From NCBI GenBank assembly GCA_021298555.1, contig JAJTGE010000001.1:1445-65444 (forward strand): DNA of 64,000 nucleotides. Direction: 5' to 3'. This document shows, piece by piece, positions 25,750-33,776 of the stretch. Position 1 is the stretch's first letter. The number at the start of each line of letters is the position of its first letter. This DNA comes from Oxalobacteraceae bacterium. Lineage in GTDB: Bacteria > Pseudomonadota > Gammaproteobacteria > Burkholderiales > Burkholderiaceae_D. The notes under the pieces are model-generated. The model saw only the letters and a program-made list of their open reading frames with translations, was not told where the DNA came from and did not search any database. Made by a program: the position numbers and the translations under genes.

Positions 25750-27153
25750 TTAAGCTGCTGCCATTAATGGCAGACCACGCTCGCGAAATTGAGCCATTTT
25801 GTAGCGCAATGATCGTGGACTAATTCCTAATTTTTTAGCTGCCTCTGAACGATTACTACTCGTACGAATCGCAGCCATGATGGCTTGGTACTCGCTGCTC
25901 TTGACTGCGGTTGAGAGTGCACCATCGTCATTCGGCAGTGCGCTAGCCACCTCTGCAGTAACTGGTAGCGCTAATAATTCCGTAATTTTGCTGGTTTCAT
26001 TACCGAACGTTTCCCACTCGTCAAACATGAGATCAGCTTCTTCTATGATGTCGCTGTTCGAAAGTACCAAGGCACGTTGAATCACGTTTTGTAGTTCACG
26101 CACATTACCGGGCCAGCTGTACTGTTGCAGCAGCTCAGAAGCACGTGGCGATAATTTCACTTGTCGGTCTGATGGACCATAGTTCGATAAAAATTGCGAT
26201 GCCAACGGAAGAATATCGCCTGGACGTTCACGCAGTGGCACCACGGATAACTTGAATGCGCTGATACGGAAATACAAATCTTCACGGAATTCGCGCTGTG
26301 TAATCGCTTCGCGCAAATCTTTATTGGTTGCTGCAACCAGTCGCACATCAAGCTCTATCGGTGCATTACCTCCCAAACGAGTGATCTTGCGTTCTTGAAG
26401 AACACGCAAAAGTTTGGTTTGCAAGTGATATGGCATCTCTGCGATTTCATCTAAGAAGATCGTGCCGCCTTGTGCTTGTTCAAACAAACCACGATGCTCT
26501 TTCAATGCACCTGTAAATGCGCCCTTCTCATGACCAAACAACATGTCCTCAATTAAATTCTCAGGTAAGGCGGCGCAATTCATCGCAATGAACGGACCAT
26601 TACGACGCGGCGATGCATCGTGCAGCACACGCGCTAAAACATCTTTACCCGCACCTGTGGGGCCCACGATTAATGCAGATACCTGGGTTTGAGCAACGCG
26701 TCGCGCCAACTCGAGAAGGTGCTGACTGACTGGATCAACGAATACAAACGTCTGTGGACTGTTTTTAGGAATTTCATTTCGGGTCGGTGCCAGTGACAGT
26801 GCAGTACGCCAGGTATCGACAGACCAATCATCATCCGAGAGCACGTGATAGGCACCGCGACGCATGGCTTCTATGCCCAGATCGAATTGATGTCGCTCGA
26901 CTCGGCACAAAACAGGAATGGCATGGCCAAATGCTTGCGTGAGTTTGCGTACTTCTTCCAGCAAACCGGTATCGCCCATGAGACGGATGACCACTAACCG
27001 CGCTCGCGCCAGACCCAGCTTCAGGTCTTGCAGCGTGGCCACTGGTAATAATTGCAGACCGGCTTGTAGCAGTTGTTCGCGCTCGACCGAGCCCACGGCT
27101 GACTTGGGATCTAGCCAAAGAGCTGGATGCGATGTTTGAGTAAGAGCTGTCAC
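25750..27153 (-). CDS. Sigma-54-dependent flagellar transcription activator (FleR/FlrC/FlbD position) with degenerate receiver
   Basis: This 467-residue activator has three domains. Residues 1-120 look like a response-regulator receiver, but the segment aligned to the phospho-Asp strand reads ARLVVIRLMG, with Arg at the Asp position. The conserved Lys region reads HVLSDDD. The AAA+ domain (about 130-365) is intact: Walker A GPTGAGKDVLARVL, GAFTGA, and Walker B GGTIFLDEIAEMP. A Fis-type helix-turn-helix ends the protein (RSEAAKKLGISPRSLRYKM). It starts with GTG at 27153. The place just before fliE matches FleR/FlrC, yet no sensor kinase gene is adjacent. It probably drives the sigma-54 promoters listed here, including its own. 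Confidence 0.88.
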   Translation of the reverse strand: MTALTQTSHPALWLDPKSAVGSVEREQLLQAGLQLLPVATLQDLKLGLARARLVVIRLMGDTGLLEEVRKLTQAFGHAIPVLCRVERHQFDLGIEAMRRGAYHVLSDDDWSVDTWRTALSLAPTRNEIPKNSPQTFVFVDPVSQHLLELARRVAQTQVSALIVGPTGAGKDVLARVLHDASPRRNGPFIAMNCAALPENLIEDMLFGHEKGAFTGALKEHRGLFEQAQGGTIFLDEIAEMPYHLQTKLLRVLQERKITRLGGNAPIELDVRLVAATNKDLREAITQREFREDLYFRISAFKLSVVPLRERPGDILPLASQFLSNYGPSDRQVKLSPRASELLQQYSWPGNVRELQNVIQRALVLSNSDIIEEADLMFDEWETFGNETSKITELLALPVTAEVASALPNDDGALSTAVKSSEYQAIMAAIRTSSNRSEAAKKLGISPRSLRYKMAQFRERGLPLMAAA

Positions 27154-27190
27154 GTTGATTGCCTTTGAAAACAGTGTTTGCTTTCTCTAT

Positions 27191-27206
27191 AGCAATCGTC
27201 GTGCCA
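27191..27206 (-). promoter_or_regulatory. Sigma-54 promoter of the activator-fliEFGHIJ operon
   Basis: Minus strand TGGCACGACGATTGCT matches TGGCAC-N5-TTGCW exactly. It lies 38 bases before the GTG start of the activator gene. Confidence 0.9.
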
Positions 27207-27253
27207 GATATTTTTACTAGGAAACATGCGGGTTTTAAGGCGGCATGTCGAGT

Positions 27254-27269
27254 CGGCAGCACTTTGCCG
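27254..27269. promoter_or_regulatory. Enhancer palindrome GGCAR-N4-YTGCC (copy 1)
   Basis: CGGCAGCACTTTGCCG lies about 62 bases upstream of the activator operon's sigma-54 promoter. It is one of seven copies of the same palindrome in the window, all intergenic and next to sigma-54 promoters. Confidence 0.75.
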
Positions 27270-27315
27270 GGGGGAGGAAAACGTCAACCGCTAAAGCGGC
27301 AGACGAAAAGCCGAC

Positions 27316-27331
27316 AGGCAGCTTTTTGCCG
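27316..27331. promoter_or_regulatory. Enhancer palindrome GGCAR-N4-YTGCC (copy 2)
   Basis: AGGCAGCTTTTTGCCG lies about 125 bases upstream of the same sigma-54 promoter. A half-site (GCGGCAG) occurs between the two copies. Confidence 0.75.
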
Positions 27332-27339
27332 AACGTAGT

Positions 27340-28038
27340 CTATTCGGGACAGTCCCGATAATCGGTTTGCAAACAAACGCTGGCTTGCTGCATAGCTTCT
27401 TGCAGTAGCTCGGCGCCCAAGCCCTTGCCGGCCCGGCTGACAATGGCCTGGGCCTGCGTTTCACCGTTGATACGAGCCAGTTCACCCCAGACTAGCGCCT
27501 TGCGGGGTTCGCTGCGCCAGCCTTCGCCGCTGAGATAAATCGACGCGGCCATGAGCTGCGCTCCCGAGTGCCCCTTGCGGGAAGCGCGAAGAAACCAGGC
27601 CAAAGCAACTGCACCGTCCTTTTTTAACCCGCCCATGCCAGTGCGGTGATATTCACCCACCATGTACTCGGCCTCGGCATAGCCCGACTGGGCCGCTGAG
27701 CTAAACAGCGGCGCGGCCAGCTCGGCATTTTGAGAAATTCCCCTGCCGTGGTGATACAAAGTGGCTAAATTGAACTTGGCCTCTGCCAGCCCGCCTGCGG
27801 CGGCTTTGCTGTACCAGTTGCGGGCCTCGACATAATTCTGTGTGACTCCCAGCCCATGCTCATATAAATAGCCCAGATTGTTTTGCGCGCGAGCTTCGCC
27901 TAGTGCCGCAGGTTTGCGTAAGGCGCGTTCAGCTGTGGCGTAGTGGCCTCGTTCTATGGCGCGCATAGCTGACTGAAAATCAGCACTGGCAAGGCCGCTG
28001 TAACCCAGCAAAAACAGCATAAACGCTATTTTTTTCAT
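27340..28038 (-). CDS. Secreted Sel1-like repeat protein
   Basis: The track ORF begins at 28146, but MKKIAFMLFLLGYSGLASAD, a clean signal peptide with an ASA-type cleavage site, starts at 28038 and overlaps the upstream gene's stop by four bases; I choose that start (232 residues). The mature part has about four Sel1/TPR-like repeats, for example AQNNLGYLYEHGLGVTQNY, AKFNLATLYHHGRGISQNA and AEYMVGEYHRTGMGGLKKDG. Such periplasmic solenoids bind proteins or peptidoglycan-associated partners. It lies between the fli operon and the giant flagellin gene, so a flagellar or envelope role is possible but unproven. Confidence 0.8.
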   Translation of the reverse strand: MKKIAFMLFLLGYSGLASADFQSAMRAIERGHYATAERALRKPAALGEARAQNNLGYLYEHGLGVTQNYVEARNWYSKAAAGGLAEAKFNLATLYHHGRGISQNAELAAPLFSSAAQSGYAEAEYMVGEYHRTGMGGLKKDGAVALAWFLRASRKGHSGAQLMAASIYLSGEGWRSEPRKALVWGELARINGETQAQAIVSRAGKGLGAELLQEAMQQASVCLQTDYRDCPE

Positions 28039-28277
28039 ACTGTGCGCCTGTGAAGGGTAGAAGAATTCGGTGAGGCGTTGGAAGTTGTTGGTTTTGCTGC
28101 GAAACCCTGACAACGCTTGCCGTCGGCACGCATCACTTCTATGCAAGGCGTAACGCGGCTCTTAAAGCCCATCAGCCGGCACAGATAAGGGAATTTGGGA
28201 TCCCAGCTCACAGAAAAATGCCGACACTGCCAGCAATTTGGCGCACCATCTTGGGCGGTCTGATTAGCGGGATTCAT
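28035..28277 (-). CDS. Small cysteine-rich protein of unknown function
   Basis: I start this gene at the ATG at 28277 (MNPANQTAQDGAP, 80 residues), not the longer track ORF, because the upstream part overlaps the preceding gene. It has four cysteines in the pattern CWQCRHFSVSWDPKFPYLC, followed by MGFKSRVTPCIEVM and GKRCQGF. I recognise similar short proteins (CRHF/Y-x-WDP-x-x-P-x-C, GFKSR) as conserved hypotheticals in other proteobacteria. The cysteines suggest metal binding. It overlaps both neighbours (14 and 4 bases), so the three genes are one transcript. Confidence 0.65.
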   Translation of the reverse strand: MNPANQTAQDGAPNCWQCRHFSVSWDPKFPYLCRLMGFKSRVTPCIEVMRADGKRCQGFAAKPTTSNASPNSSTLHRRTV

Positions 28278-28518
28278 TTTTTTCGCGTTTTTTTCGTTGG
28301 TAATCATTCCAGGCGCGAAAAACCACAGCGGCAAGTACCAGCGAAAGCATAAGCGCACCGAGCAAGGCCTGAAAAAACTCGCCCAAGGTCATATCCTGGG
28401 GCAGGTAGCGCCTAGGATTCATCACTATTGCCAAAAGAAACAAGACAACCGCGATCAATGCAATTCGTAGGAGCCGTAACACGATGCGACGCCTGTTATG
28501 GTTAGAACTCTGGTCCAT
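28264..28518 (-). CDS. Small two-helix membrane protein of unknown function
   Basis: This is an 84-residue protein. A basic N-terminus (NHNRRRIVLRLLRI) leads into one hydrophobic segment (IALIAVVLFLLAIVMNP). A short loop and a second segment (FFQALLGALMLSLVLAAVVF) follow, then a basic tail (RAWNDYQRKKREKNE). Both ends should face the cytoplasm. No family is recognised. It is the first gene of a three-gene overlapping unit with the Cys-rich protein and the Sel1 protein. Confidence 0.65.
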   Translation of the reverse strand: MDQSSNHNRRRIVLRLLRIALIAVVLFLLAIVMNPRRYLPQDMTLGEFFQALLGALMLSLVLAAVVFRAWNDYQRKKREKNESR

Positions 28519-28653
28519 CTCTATCCTCGGATGACTACACCGACAAATAGTATTGTGTCACAGCAAGAGAACTAAGCAAGCGCTCGTGTAATTACAGTGA
28601 ATCAGCTAGTGCAATGCACTTGGCCTATGTCAGTGACTCACTTGCGCCTGTTT

Positions 28654-31600
28654 TTACCCTTGTAAAAGCTTCAGTACTGTTTGCTGACTAGTATTCGCTT
28701 GCGCTAGCACTGCCGTTGCTGCCTGTTGCATGATCTGCGTTTTGGCCAGCTCCGTACTTGCAGCGGCGTAGTCGGCATCCTCAATCTGGCTACGTGAAGC
28801 CGACAGATTAGTCGTCACATTCGACAGATTAGAGATCACATGCTGCATACGGTTCATCACCGCACCCATAGTGGCGCGCGTCGCATTGACCTTGTCCATT
28901 GCATCATCAAGCAAGGTTAATACTGCCGATGCACCGTCACGTGTATTAATGCGTACCCGACGATCTTCGACATTCAAGTCCACATCACCGGTGATATCAC
29001 CTGTAATGGACCCGTTTTTACCAAAGTCAGCCAAATCAATCGTAATGTACTGATTGGCAGCTGAGCCTACCTGGAACGCCAGTCGGCCTACGCGTGGTGG
29101 ATCCATCTCTTCACTTGAACGCCCACCAAACATACCCTCTTCAAAACCGAGTGCCAAGAAGTTACCCGTGCTGGAGAAACCGTTGTCACCGACAGATATT
29201 TTGAAAGGCTCGCCACTTGCACGCAATTTATCCAGTTGATCTGAAGGTGGAGCACCTTGAGGAGATGGCAACTTGGGTAACAGCACTGGATCTGAAATCA
29301 TGCGTACAGTGCTGTAGACCGTGCGCGCGGAAGTCGAGGTTGCTGTGGCATTCAAAATACCCGTAATATCGTTTTTACCAAAACTATTTTCTGTCACCGT
29401 CGACAAAGTCAACGCTGGGCCGGGAGAACTGACCGACGCGCCTCTCAAGGTAAACGGCGAACCAGGGATGGTTGACTTAATATCCAGATAGCTACCGTTG
29501 TTTGTCACTGAAATATTTTTCAGCGTACCAGCAGTAACTGCCGTTTCTATTGCTGTTTGCAGTGCTGTGGCCATCGAAGCTGCACTGCCCGCTGCAGCCG
29601 CTGCAGTAATTGTCTGGCCATTAATAACAATTGTCGCTTCCTCAGCGCCTATCGCGCCACTTACCGCGATACGCGATACTTGAGCTACCGAGCCGCCTTT
29701 ATCCAAACCAAAACTGGCAGCTGAGACATCTTTCTCATTCGAGTTAAACCAGATGGACATATTTCTACCATCGGACTGCAAGGTTACGCCATTACCATTG
29801 TCAGTCGCGCTGACACCATGTTGACCGGTTCTGGTGTTGATGGCCTCGACAACTTTTTCGCGGCGAGCTGTCAGCGTTTCATTCTGCACAAACACTACGG
29901 GAACCGTCGTGCCATTAATGTATAAGTTGTAGGTAGTACCACCGGCAGTCGTTGTCGGAACGTTCGTGACTGTCGACAAACCTTTACTAATCACAGGATT
30001 AGCTAAGGCGCGTACACCTGTTTCACTGCTCGATGCGTTGATCGCCGCAGCAAGTGCAAGCGCACTGGCACTACGATCACTACTGGCAATGACTGCACTG
30101 GATTTTGTATCGTCGGCTGCGGACGTGGCACGAATTTTTATGCCATTGATCATCAGATCATCGACGCTCAGTGGTTTAGTAGCTGCGGGTTTATTTTCTG
30201 CGACAGTATTTGAACTGATCGTACCCGTATTGCTACTGCCGATGCTGGTTGACAGTGTGAACGGAGCGCCCGCTGTTGATGCACTCAGCAGTAATTCACC
30301 GACACCACGACCTGCCGTTGCTGTTACGCCCAAAAGATTATTGGCATTAATTAGGCCAACTAATTCATTGCGTATGGATTGCGCATCGTTAGTCAGTGTC
30401 GAGGTAAAGATAGTGCCATTGACCGTCACTGAAAACGTATCAGTTCCGCCAATGACGCCACCTATCGATACTGCTTCAGTCTGAGCGACTGGAGCATCGA
30501 CGATGGCTCGCGTGCTGGTATTAAATACCGCTTGATTCTTGGAAAAATTACCTTCAATCAAACCGGTACGACTGATGTCACCTGTCGTAGCCGAGCTGAT
30601 GACTACCGGTGCCTCAATTTTTGATTCCAGCGAATAGGTTCCTGTGTGTACACCCTCACGCAAACCTACACTCTTACCAAATAAAGCTGCACTGCTGTTC
30701 GTTACAAAAGATACCTCTATGTTACGGCCGTCGGTTGCCACCAGGGTGACACCCTTAGAGTCGTAACCTGTATCAATGGCCTTGACGCCTGTTTTCGATG
30801 TAATTGCATTGATTGCATTCACTACGTCAGTACGCGTTGCTCGTGTATTGTTTAGCGACGTGGTGATGTCAGCAGATGCATAACCGTTAACCCAGACCAC
30901 ACCAGAAACAGAGGCATCTGCGGACATGGACTGACCGTTAAATACGTTTTCATTGACCTTGGCAAAGACGCCCGTTCCTGCACTAAACGTAGCGTACTCT
31001 TGATTAACGTCGACGATAGGTGTTAAACCTGTAGTTCCTGGTAACACACTAGTGCTTGGTACATCGCGCTCTGAGGTCGGGAAATCTATTTTAAGTGTAG
31101 AGCCACCTGCAGCGTAGGTAATAACGCGACCACTGTTTTGGTTATATGCCGTACTTGCACGAAGGGTCGATGCTATTTTGGCTGTTGCCAATGCGGAGGT
31201 ACTCTCAGCGGCTGTAAGCGACACACTTACGCCACCAACAACGATGGTACCTACTTGCGGCACACCAGTGAATGTCAGTGATTGGGATTCACCCACATCT
31301 GCACCACGAGTCGATGCCATACGATTAATCGCAGCTGCTTTGGCGATAGCACTACCTGCTGAATTACTAGGTGGGGACAAGCTATCGTCTGATGCGTACG
31401 AGGCCCCAATATCAATGCCATTTATTCGTAAGTCACCTGCACGGAAGGCGGGCACACCACCCTCAATAGCAACCGACAAACCCAACTGGCGACCTGTCAA
31501 ATCGAGCGTATCACCACCAGAGATCAGTGATTGCTTCATGGTGTAAACCAAATTACCCGAAATGACTTTACTGTTGTCACCTGTAGCGCTGGCAAATGTA

Positions 31601-32640
31601 ATGGTGCCATTCGCCGGTGCTGCAACACCAGTTAGGGTGTAGGAAAGACCATCGGTGCCTAGGAATGATGCAGTCACCACACCGGCATCACTGACTGCCA
31701 TGCTCAAGGTGCCGCTTTTCAAGAAACCGCCGTTACCTTCAAAATCCTCATCCGCCATACCGACTGCTTTTCGCGGAGTAGCAACTGCTTTTTGTACGCC
31801 AGTGGCACCAACGTCAACGACTATATCGTCGACATCGCCTTCGCTACCCGCAAAGGCAATGGTTAATTGACCAGCTGTCTGTGTAATCAGTCTGCCTGAG
31901 GTTGTCGGGTCAAATCGCGTGTCCGCTTCAAGGGCTTCTTTGATCGCTGCTGTAAAACTGCTTAATTTGGCTGCGTCATCAGCACCCTGAATATCTGCAT
32001 CCGTGATGGTCACACTCACACCACCCACGGTAATGACACCCGTAGTCGGGACCAAGCTGTCAGGTGTAAAAGTAATCGTTTGCGCTTCACCTGCACCAGG
32101 TATAAGAGCAGTGTCATTTCCGGAAATCGTTCTGGTCGTTGTGGGATTCACAAACACATCCGACAACTGGCTTACAGAAGTGGCTTTATAGAGTGGCATC
32201 TCACCTACCCGCTCACCGGCCGTGCCATTTAGCAGTGGGAAACCATTCCACTCGGTAGCCTCAGAAATATGGACAATTTCTGCTTTGAGCTGCTGGAATT
32301 CCAAATCCAGATAGCTACGTTGCGCGTTGTCATTGGTGTCATTGACTGCCTGAACAGCCAACTCACGCATACGCTGCATCATGTCCGTGATTTCGTTGGT
32401 CGCACCCTCCGCTGTTTGTATCAGCGAAATCGCATCCCCCGCGTTTCGGATCGCCTGATTCAGACTTCGAATCTGGTGCGTCATCCGCGTTGAGATTGCC
32501 AAACCAGCCGCGTCGTCGGCCGCGGTGTTGATCCGCTTGCCGGTCGACAATTGCGCCATCGCATTCGCTTGTGCGCCTTCGGTTCGTTTAAGCGCTGCCT
32601 GTGAGAACAGCGCCTTCATGTTTGTGTTAATGACTGCCAT
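28654..32640 (-). CDS. Giant flagellin (1328 residues)
   Basis: The track ORF starts at 32667, but MAVINTNMKALFSQAALKRT, the invariant flagellin N-terminus, starts at 32640 behind an AAGGAG site, so I use that. The N-terminal D0/D1 helices (about 1-150) and the C-terminal D1/D0 (RMQHVISNLSNVTTNLSASR and DADYAAASTELAKTQIMQQA) are normal. The middle is about 1000 residues of Thr/Ser/Gly/Ala-rich beta-type sequence with flagellin-IN-like modules (MINGIKIRATSAADD, ALALAAAINASSSETGVRAL). Ordinary flagellins have 270-550 residues. It is transcribed from a sigma-54 promoter, unlike the second flagellin. Confidence 0.93.
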   Translation of the reverse strand: MAVINTNMKALFSQAALKRTEGAQANAMAQLSTGKRINTAADDAAGLAISTRMTHQIRSLNQAIRNAGDAISLIQTAEGATNEITDMMQRMRELAVQAVNDTNDNAQRSYLDLEFQQLKAEIVHISEATEWNGFPLLNGTAGERVGEMPLYKATSVSQLSDVFVNPTTTRTISGNDTALIPGAGEAQTITFTPDSLVPTTGVITVGGVSVTITDADIQGADDAAKLSSFTAAIKEALEADTRFDPTTSGRLITQTAGQLTIAFAGSEGDVDDIVVDVGATGVQKAVATPRKAVGMADEDFEGNGGFLKSGTLSMAVSDAGVVTASFLGTDGLSYTLTGVAAPANGTITFASATGDNSKVISGNLVYTMKQSLISGGDTLDLTGRQLGLSVAIEGGVPAFRAGDLRINGIDIGASYASDDSLSPPSNSAGSAIAKAAAINRMASTRGADVGESQSLTFTGVPQVGTIVVGGVSVSLTAAESTSALATAKIASTLRASTAYNQNSGRVITYAAGGSTLKIDFPTSERDVPSTSVLPGTTGLTPIVDVNQEYATFSAGTGVFAKVNENVFNGQSMSADASVSGVVWVNGYASADITTSLNNTRATRTDVVNAINAITSKTGVKAIDTGYDSKGVTLVATDGRNIEVSFVTNSSAALFGKSVGLREGVHTGTYSLESKIEAPVVISSATTGDISRTGLIEGNFSKNQAVFNTSTRAIVDAPVAQTEAVSIGGVIGGTDTFSVTVNGTIFTSTLTNDAQSIRNELVGLINANNLLGVTATAGRGVGELLLSASTAGAPFTLSTSIGSSNTGTISSNTVAENKPAATKPLSVDDLMINGIKIRATSAADDTKSSAVIASSDRSASALALAAAINASSSETGVRALANPVISKGLSTVTNVPTTTAGGTTYNLYINGTTVPVVFVQNETLTARREKVVEAINTRTGQHGVSATDNGNGVTLQSDGRNMSIWFNSNEKDVSAASFGLDKGGSVAQVSRIAVSGAIGAEEATIVINGQTITAAAAAGSAASMATALQTAIETAVTAGTLKNISVTNNGSYLDIKSTIPGSPFTLRGASVSSPGPALTLSTVTENSFGKNDITGILNATATSTSARTVYSTVRMISDPVLLPKLPSPQGAPPSDQLDKLRASGEPFKISVGDNGFSSTGNFLALGFEEGMFGGRSSEEMDPPRVGRLAFQVGSAANQYITIDLADFGKNGSITGDITGDVDLNVEDRRVRINTRDGASAVLTLLDDAMDKVNATRATMGAVMNRMQHVISNLSNVTTNLSASRSQIEDADYAAASTELAKTQIMQQAATAVLAQANTSQQTVLKLLQG

Positions 32641-32713
32641 TTTTGGTTTCTCCTTGCGGCGCCCCATGCTGCTTGATTTATGTAGGCCTAAGCCCAGGTG
32701 TTAATCAGCTATT

Positions 32714-32729
32714 AGCAAACGCCGTGCCA
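32714..32729 (-). promoter_or_regulatory. Sigma-54 promoter of the giant flagellin gene
   Basis: Minus strand TGGCACGGCGTTTGCT is an exact match to the consensus, 74 bases upstream of the ATG. Confidence 0.9.
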
Positions 32730-32822
32730 GGTTAAAAACTCCATTAAATTCAATTAGTTACGTTTATTTTTTCTAGTTCATTTACTTCTGTAACTCGTGT
32801 GCGGCAATTTCTGTCGGTAATC

Positions 32823-32838
32823 CGGCAGTAAGCTGCCA
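32823..32838. promoter_or_regulatory. Enhancer palindrome GGCAR-N4-YTGCC (copy 3)
   Basis: CGGCAGTAAGCTGCCA lies about 110 bases upstream of the giant-flagellin sigma-54 promoter. An imperfect relative (GCGGCAATTTCTGTCGG) is about 20 bases nearer the promoter. Confidence 0.7.
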
Positions 32839-32868
32839 TGCATAAATTGCCAATAATTAGTACGACAA

Positions 32869-33327
32869 TCAACGCTGGACGGCGCCTAAACCCAGGGCTT
32901 CAGCGAGTGCGTCATATTCTTTTAGCAATTCTGGGTGATCCGGGAATAACGAAAGGGCTATACCCGCTGCTTCAAATGCCTCGGCCAAGTCCAGATTGCA
33001 GCGCAAGGAACGAATCAGCATAGAGTGCGTAAATACGGTTGCTTTGTTACCTTGCATCTCCATGAGTTGCTTTAGTAGGTCTACCCCTTGCGGCCAATCT
33101 TCTCTCACCACAGCCAGCAAACTGGTAATCGCTAAAATATCTTCGCTGTCGGGATACAAGGCCAGGCCCGCATCTCCCAGCGCATAGGCCAACGCGTCGC
33201 GATCTTGACCCATCAGGGCTTGTATCGCCTCACGAATTTCCTCGGGTGAAAAACGCGACACCTGCAATGAGTTAAAAGGCTGACCATGTTCTGCGTGAAA
33301 AATCAGTTCTTGAGCGAGGTTAGGCAT
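32869..33327 (-). CDS. Helical-repeat (TPR-like) protein with its own sigma-54 promoter
   Basis: This 152-residue soluble protein has no signal peptide. It appears all-helical, with two to three TPR-like hairpins (ALAYALGDAGLALYPDSEDI, LITSLLAVV-type helices, and LAEAFEAAGIALSLFPDHPE). An AGGAG site supports the ATG. I recognise no named flagellar family. It is flanked by the giant flagellin gene and fliD, has a sigma-54 promoter with two enhancer palindromes, and no fliS is visible in the window. A chaperone or regulatory role for flagellin export is a reasonable inference, not shown. Confidence 0.7.
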   Translation of the reverse strand: MPNLAQELIFHAEHGQPFNSLQVSRFSPEEIREAIQALMGQDRDALAYALGDAGLALYPDSEDILAITSLLAVVREDWPQGVDLLKQLMEMQGNKATVFTHSMLIRSLRCNLDLAEAFEAAGIALSLFPDHPELLKEYDALAEALGLGAVQR

Positions 33328-33406
33328 AGTTAAGCTCCTGTTGTAATAGCTTGTTCGAAGTTAAGGAAAATTGCAGTAACACAACTCTCCTGGACACGAC
33401 CTATTA

Positions 33407-33422
33407 AGCAAGACGGATGCCA
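33407..33422 (-). promoter_or_regulatory. Sigma-54 promoter of the helical-repeat gene
   Basis: Minus strand TGGCATCCGTCTTGCT differs from TGGCAC-N5-TTGCW at one position and keeps GG-N10-GC. It lies 80 bases upstream of the ATG. Confidence 0.75.
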
Positions 33423-33536
33423 GCTTTAGAAACCTCAAGAACTGTCGATGTTGTGACGTTTTGATCGTATTCAGAGCTGCGAAAAGGCTGAGCACACTCA
33501 GAAAAACCTTACGAATTGACCACCTACACGGCACGT

Positions 33537-33552
33537 CGGCAAAGTTTTGCCC
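33537..33552. promoter_or_regulatory. Enhancer palindrome GGCAR-N4-YTGCC (copy 4)
   Basis: CGGCAAAGTTTTGCCC lies between the divergent sigma-54 promoters of the helical-repeat gene and fliD, about 120-130 bases from each. One site could serve both. Confidence 0.75.
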
Positions 33553-33567
33553 TTATGCTTGCCGCCC

Positions 33568-33583
33568 TGGCAGCTGGCTGCCA
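33568..33583. promoter_or_regulatory. Enhancer palindrome GGCAR-N4-YTGCC (copy 5)
   Basis: TGGCAGCTGGCTGCCA is 31 bases from copy 4, centre to centre (about three helical turns), and about 87 bases upstream of the fliD sigma-54-like promoter. Confidence 0.75.
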
Positions 33584-33654
33584 CCTTTTTGCCGCACCAC
33601 CCGACTTCGGCTTAGCGTGACCTCGACATTGCAAGTGTGGGGCCAGGCCAAAAA

Positions 33655-33670
33655 TGGCATGTTTCCTGCT
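33655..33670 (+). promoter_or_regulatory. Possible sigma-54 promoter of fliD
   Basis: TGGCATGTTTCCTGCT keeps the GG-N10-GC core but differs from consensus at two positions. It is about 107 bases before the ATG and in the right place relative to the two palindromes. Confidence 0.55.
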
Positions 33671-33728
33671 TATATACGCGCGAGAAGCTCGGTTCACGAC
33701 TGAATGCAAAAAATACAGTCGACAAGGC

Positions 33729-33755
33729 TAAAGGAATACACAGCCCAACCGATAT
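33729..33755 (+). promoter_or_regulatory. Sigma-28 promoter of fliD
   Basis: TAAA, 15 bases, then ACCGATAT closely matches the FliA consensus TAAA-N15-GCCGATAA. It ends 21 bases before the fliD ATG. Confidence 0.8.
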
Positions 33756-33776
33756 TTAATAAAACAGGATTAACTT

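Larger units (their letters stand above)
33328..33776. other. Divergent flagellar control region
   Basis: These 449 bases without a credible ORF separate the helical-repeat gene from fliD. They contain a minus-strand sigma-54 promoter, two enhancer palindromes, a plus-strand sigma-54-like promoter and a plus-strand sigma-28 promoter, all listed separately. The 80-aa track ORF here is fortuitous. Confidence 0.75.

Noticed and set aside
26831-27262. 143-aa minus-strand ORF overlapping the activator gene and its promoter
   Set aside because: It lies in another frame of the activator, runs across the sigma-54 promoter and first enhancer region, and has low-complexity composition. It is a shadow ORF.
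29966-30484. 172-aa plus-strand ORF opposite the giant flagellin
   Set aside because: It is antisense to the low-complexity Thr/Ser/Ala-rich flagellin middle, and its hydrophobic composition mirrors that bias. Many similar antisense ORFs occur opposite flagellin, FlgK, FliD and FlgE.
33461-33703. 80-aa plus-strand and 61-aa minus-strand ORFs in the fliD control region
   Set aside because: They overlap two promoters and two enhancer palindromes, have no ribosome site and resemble no protein family.
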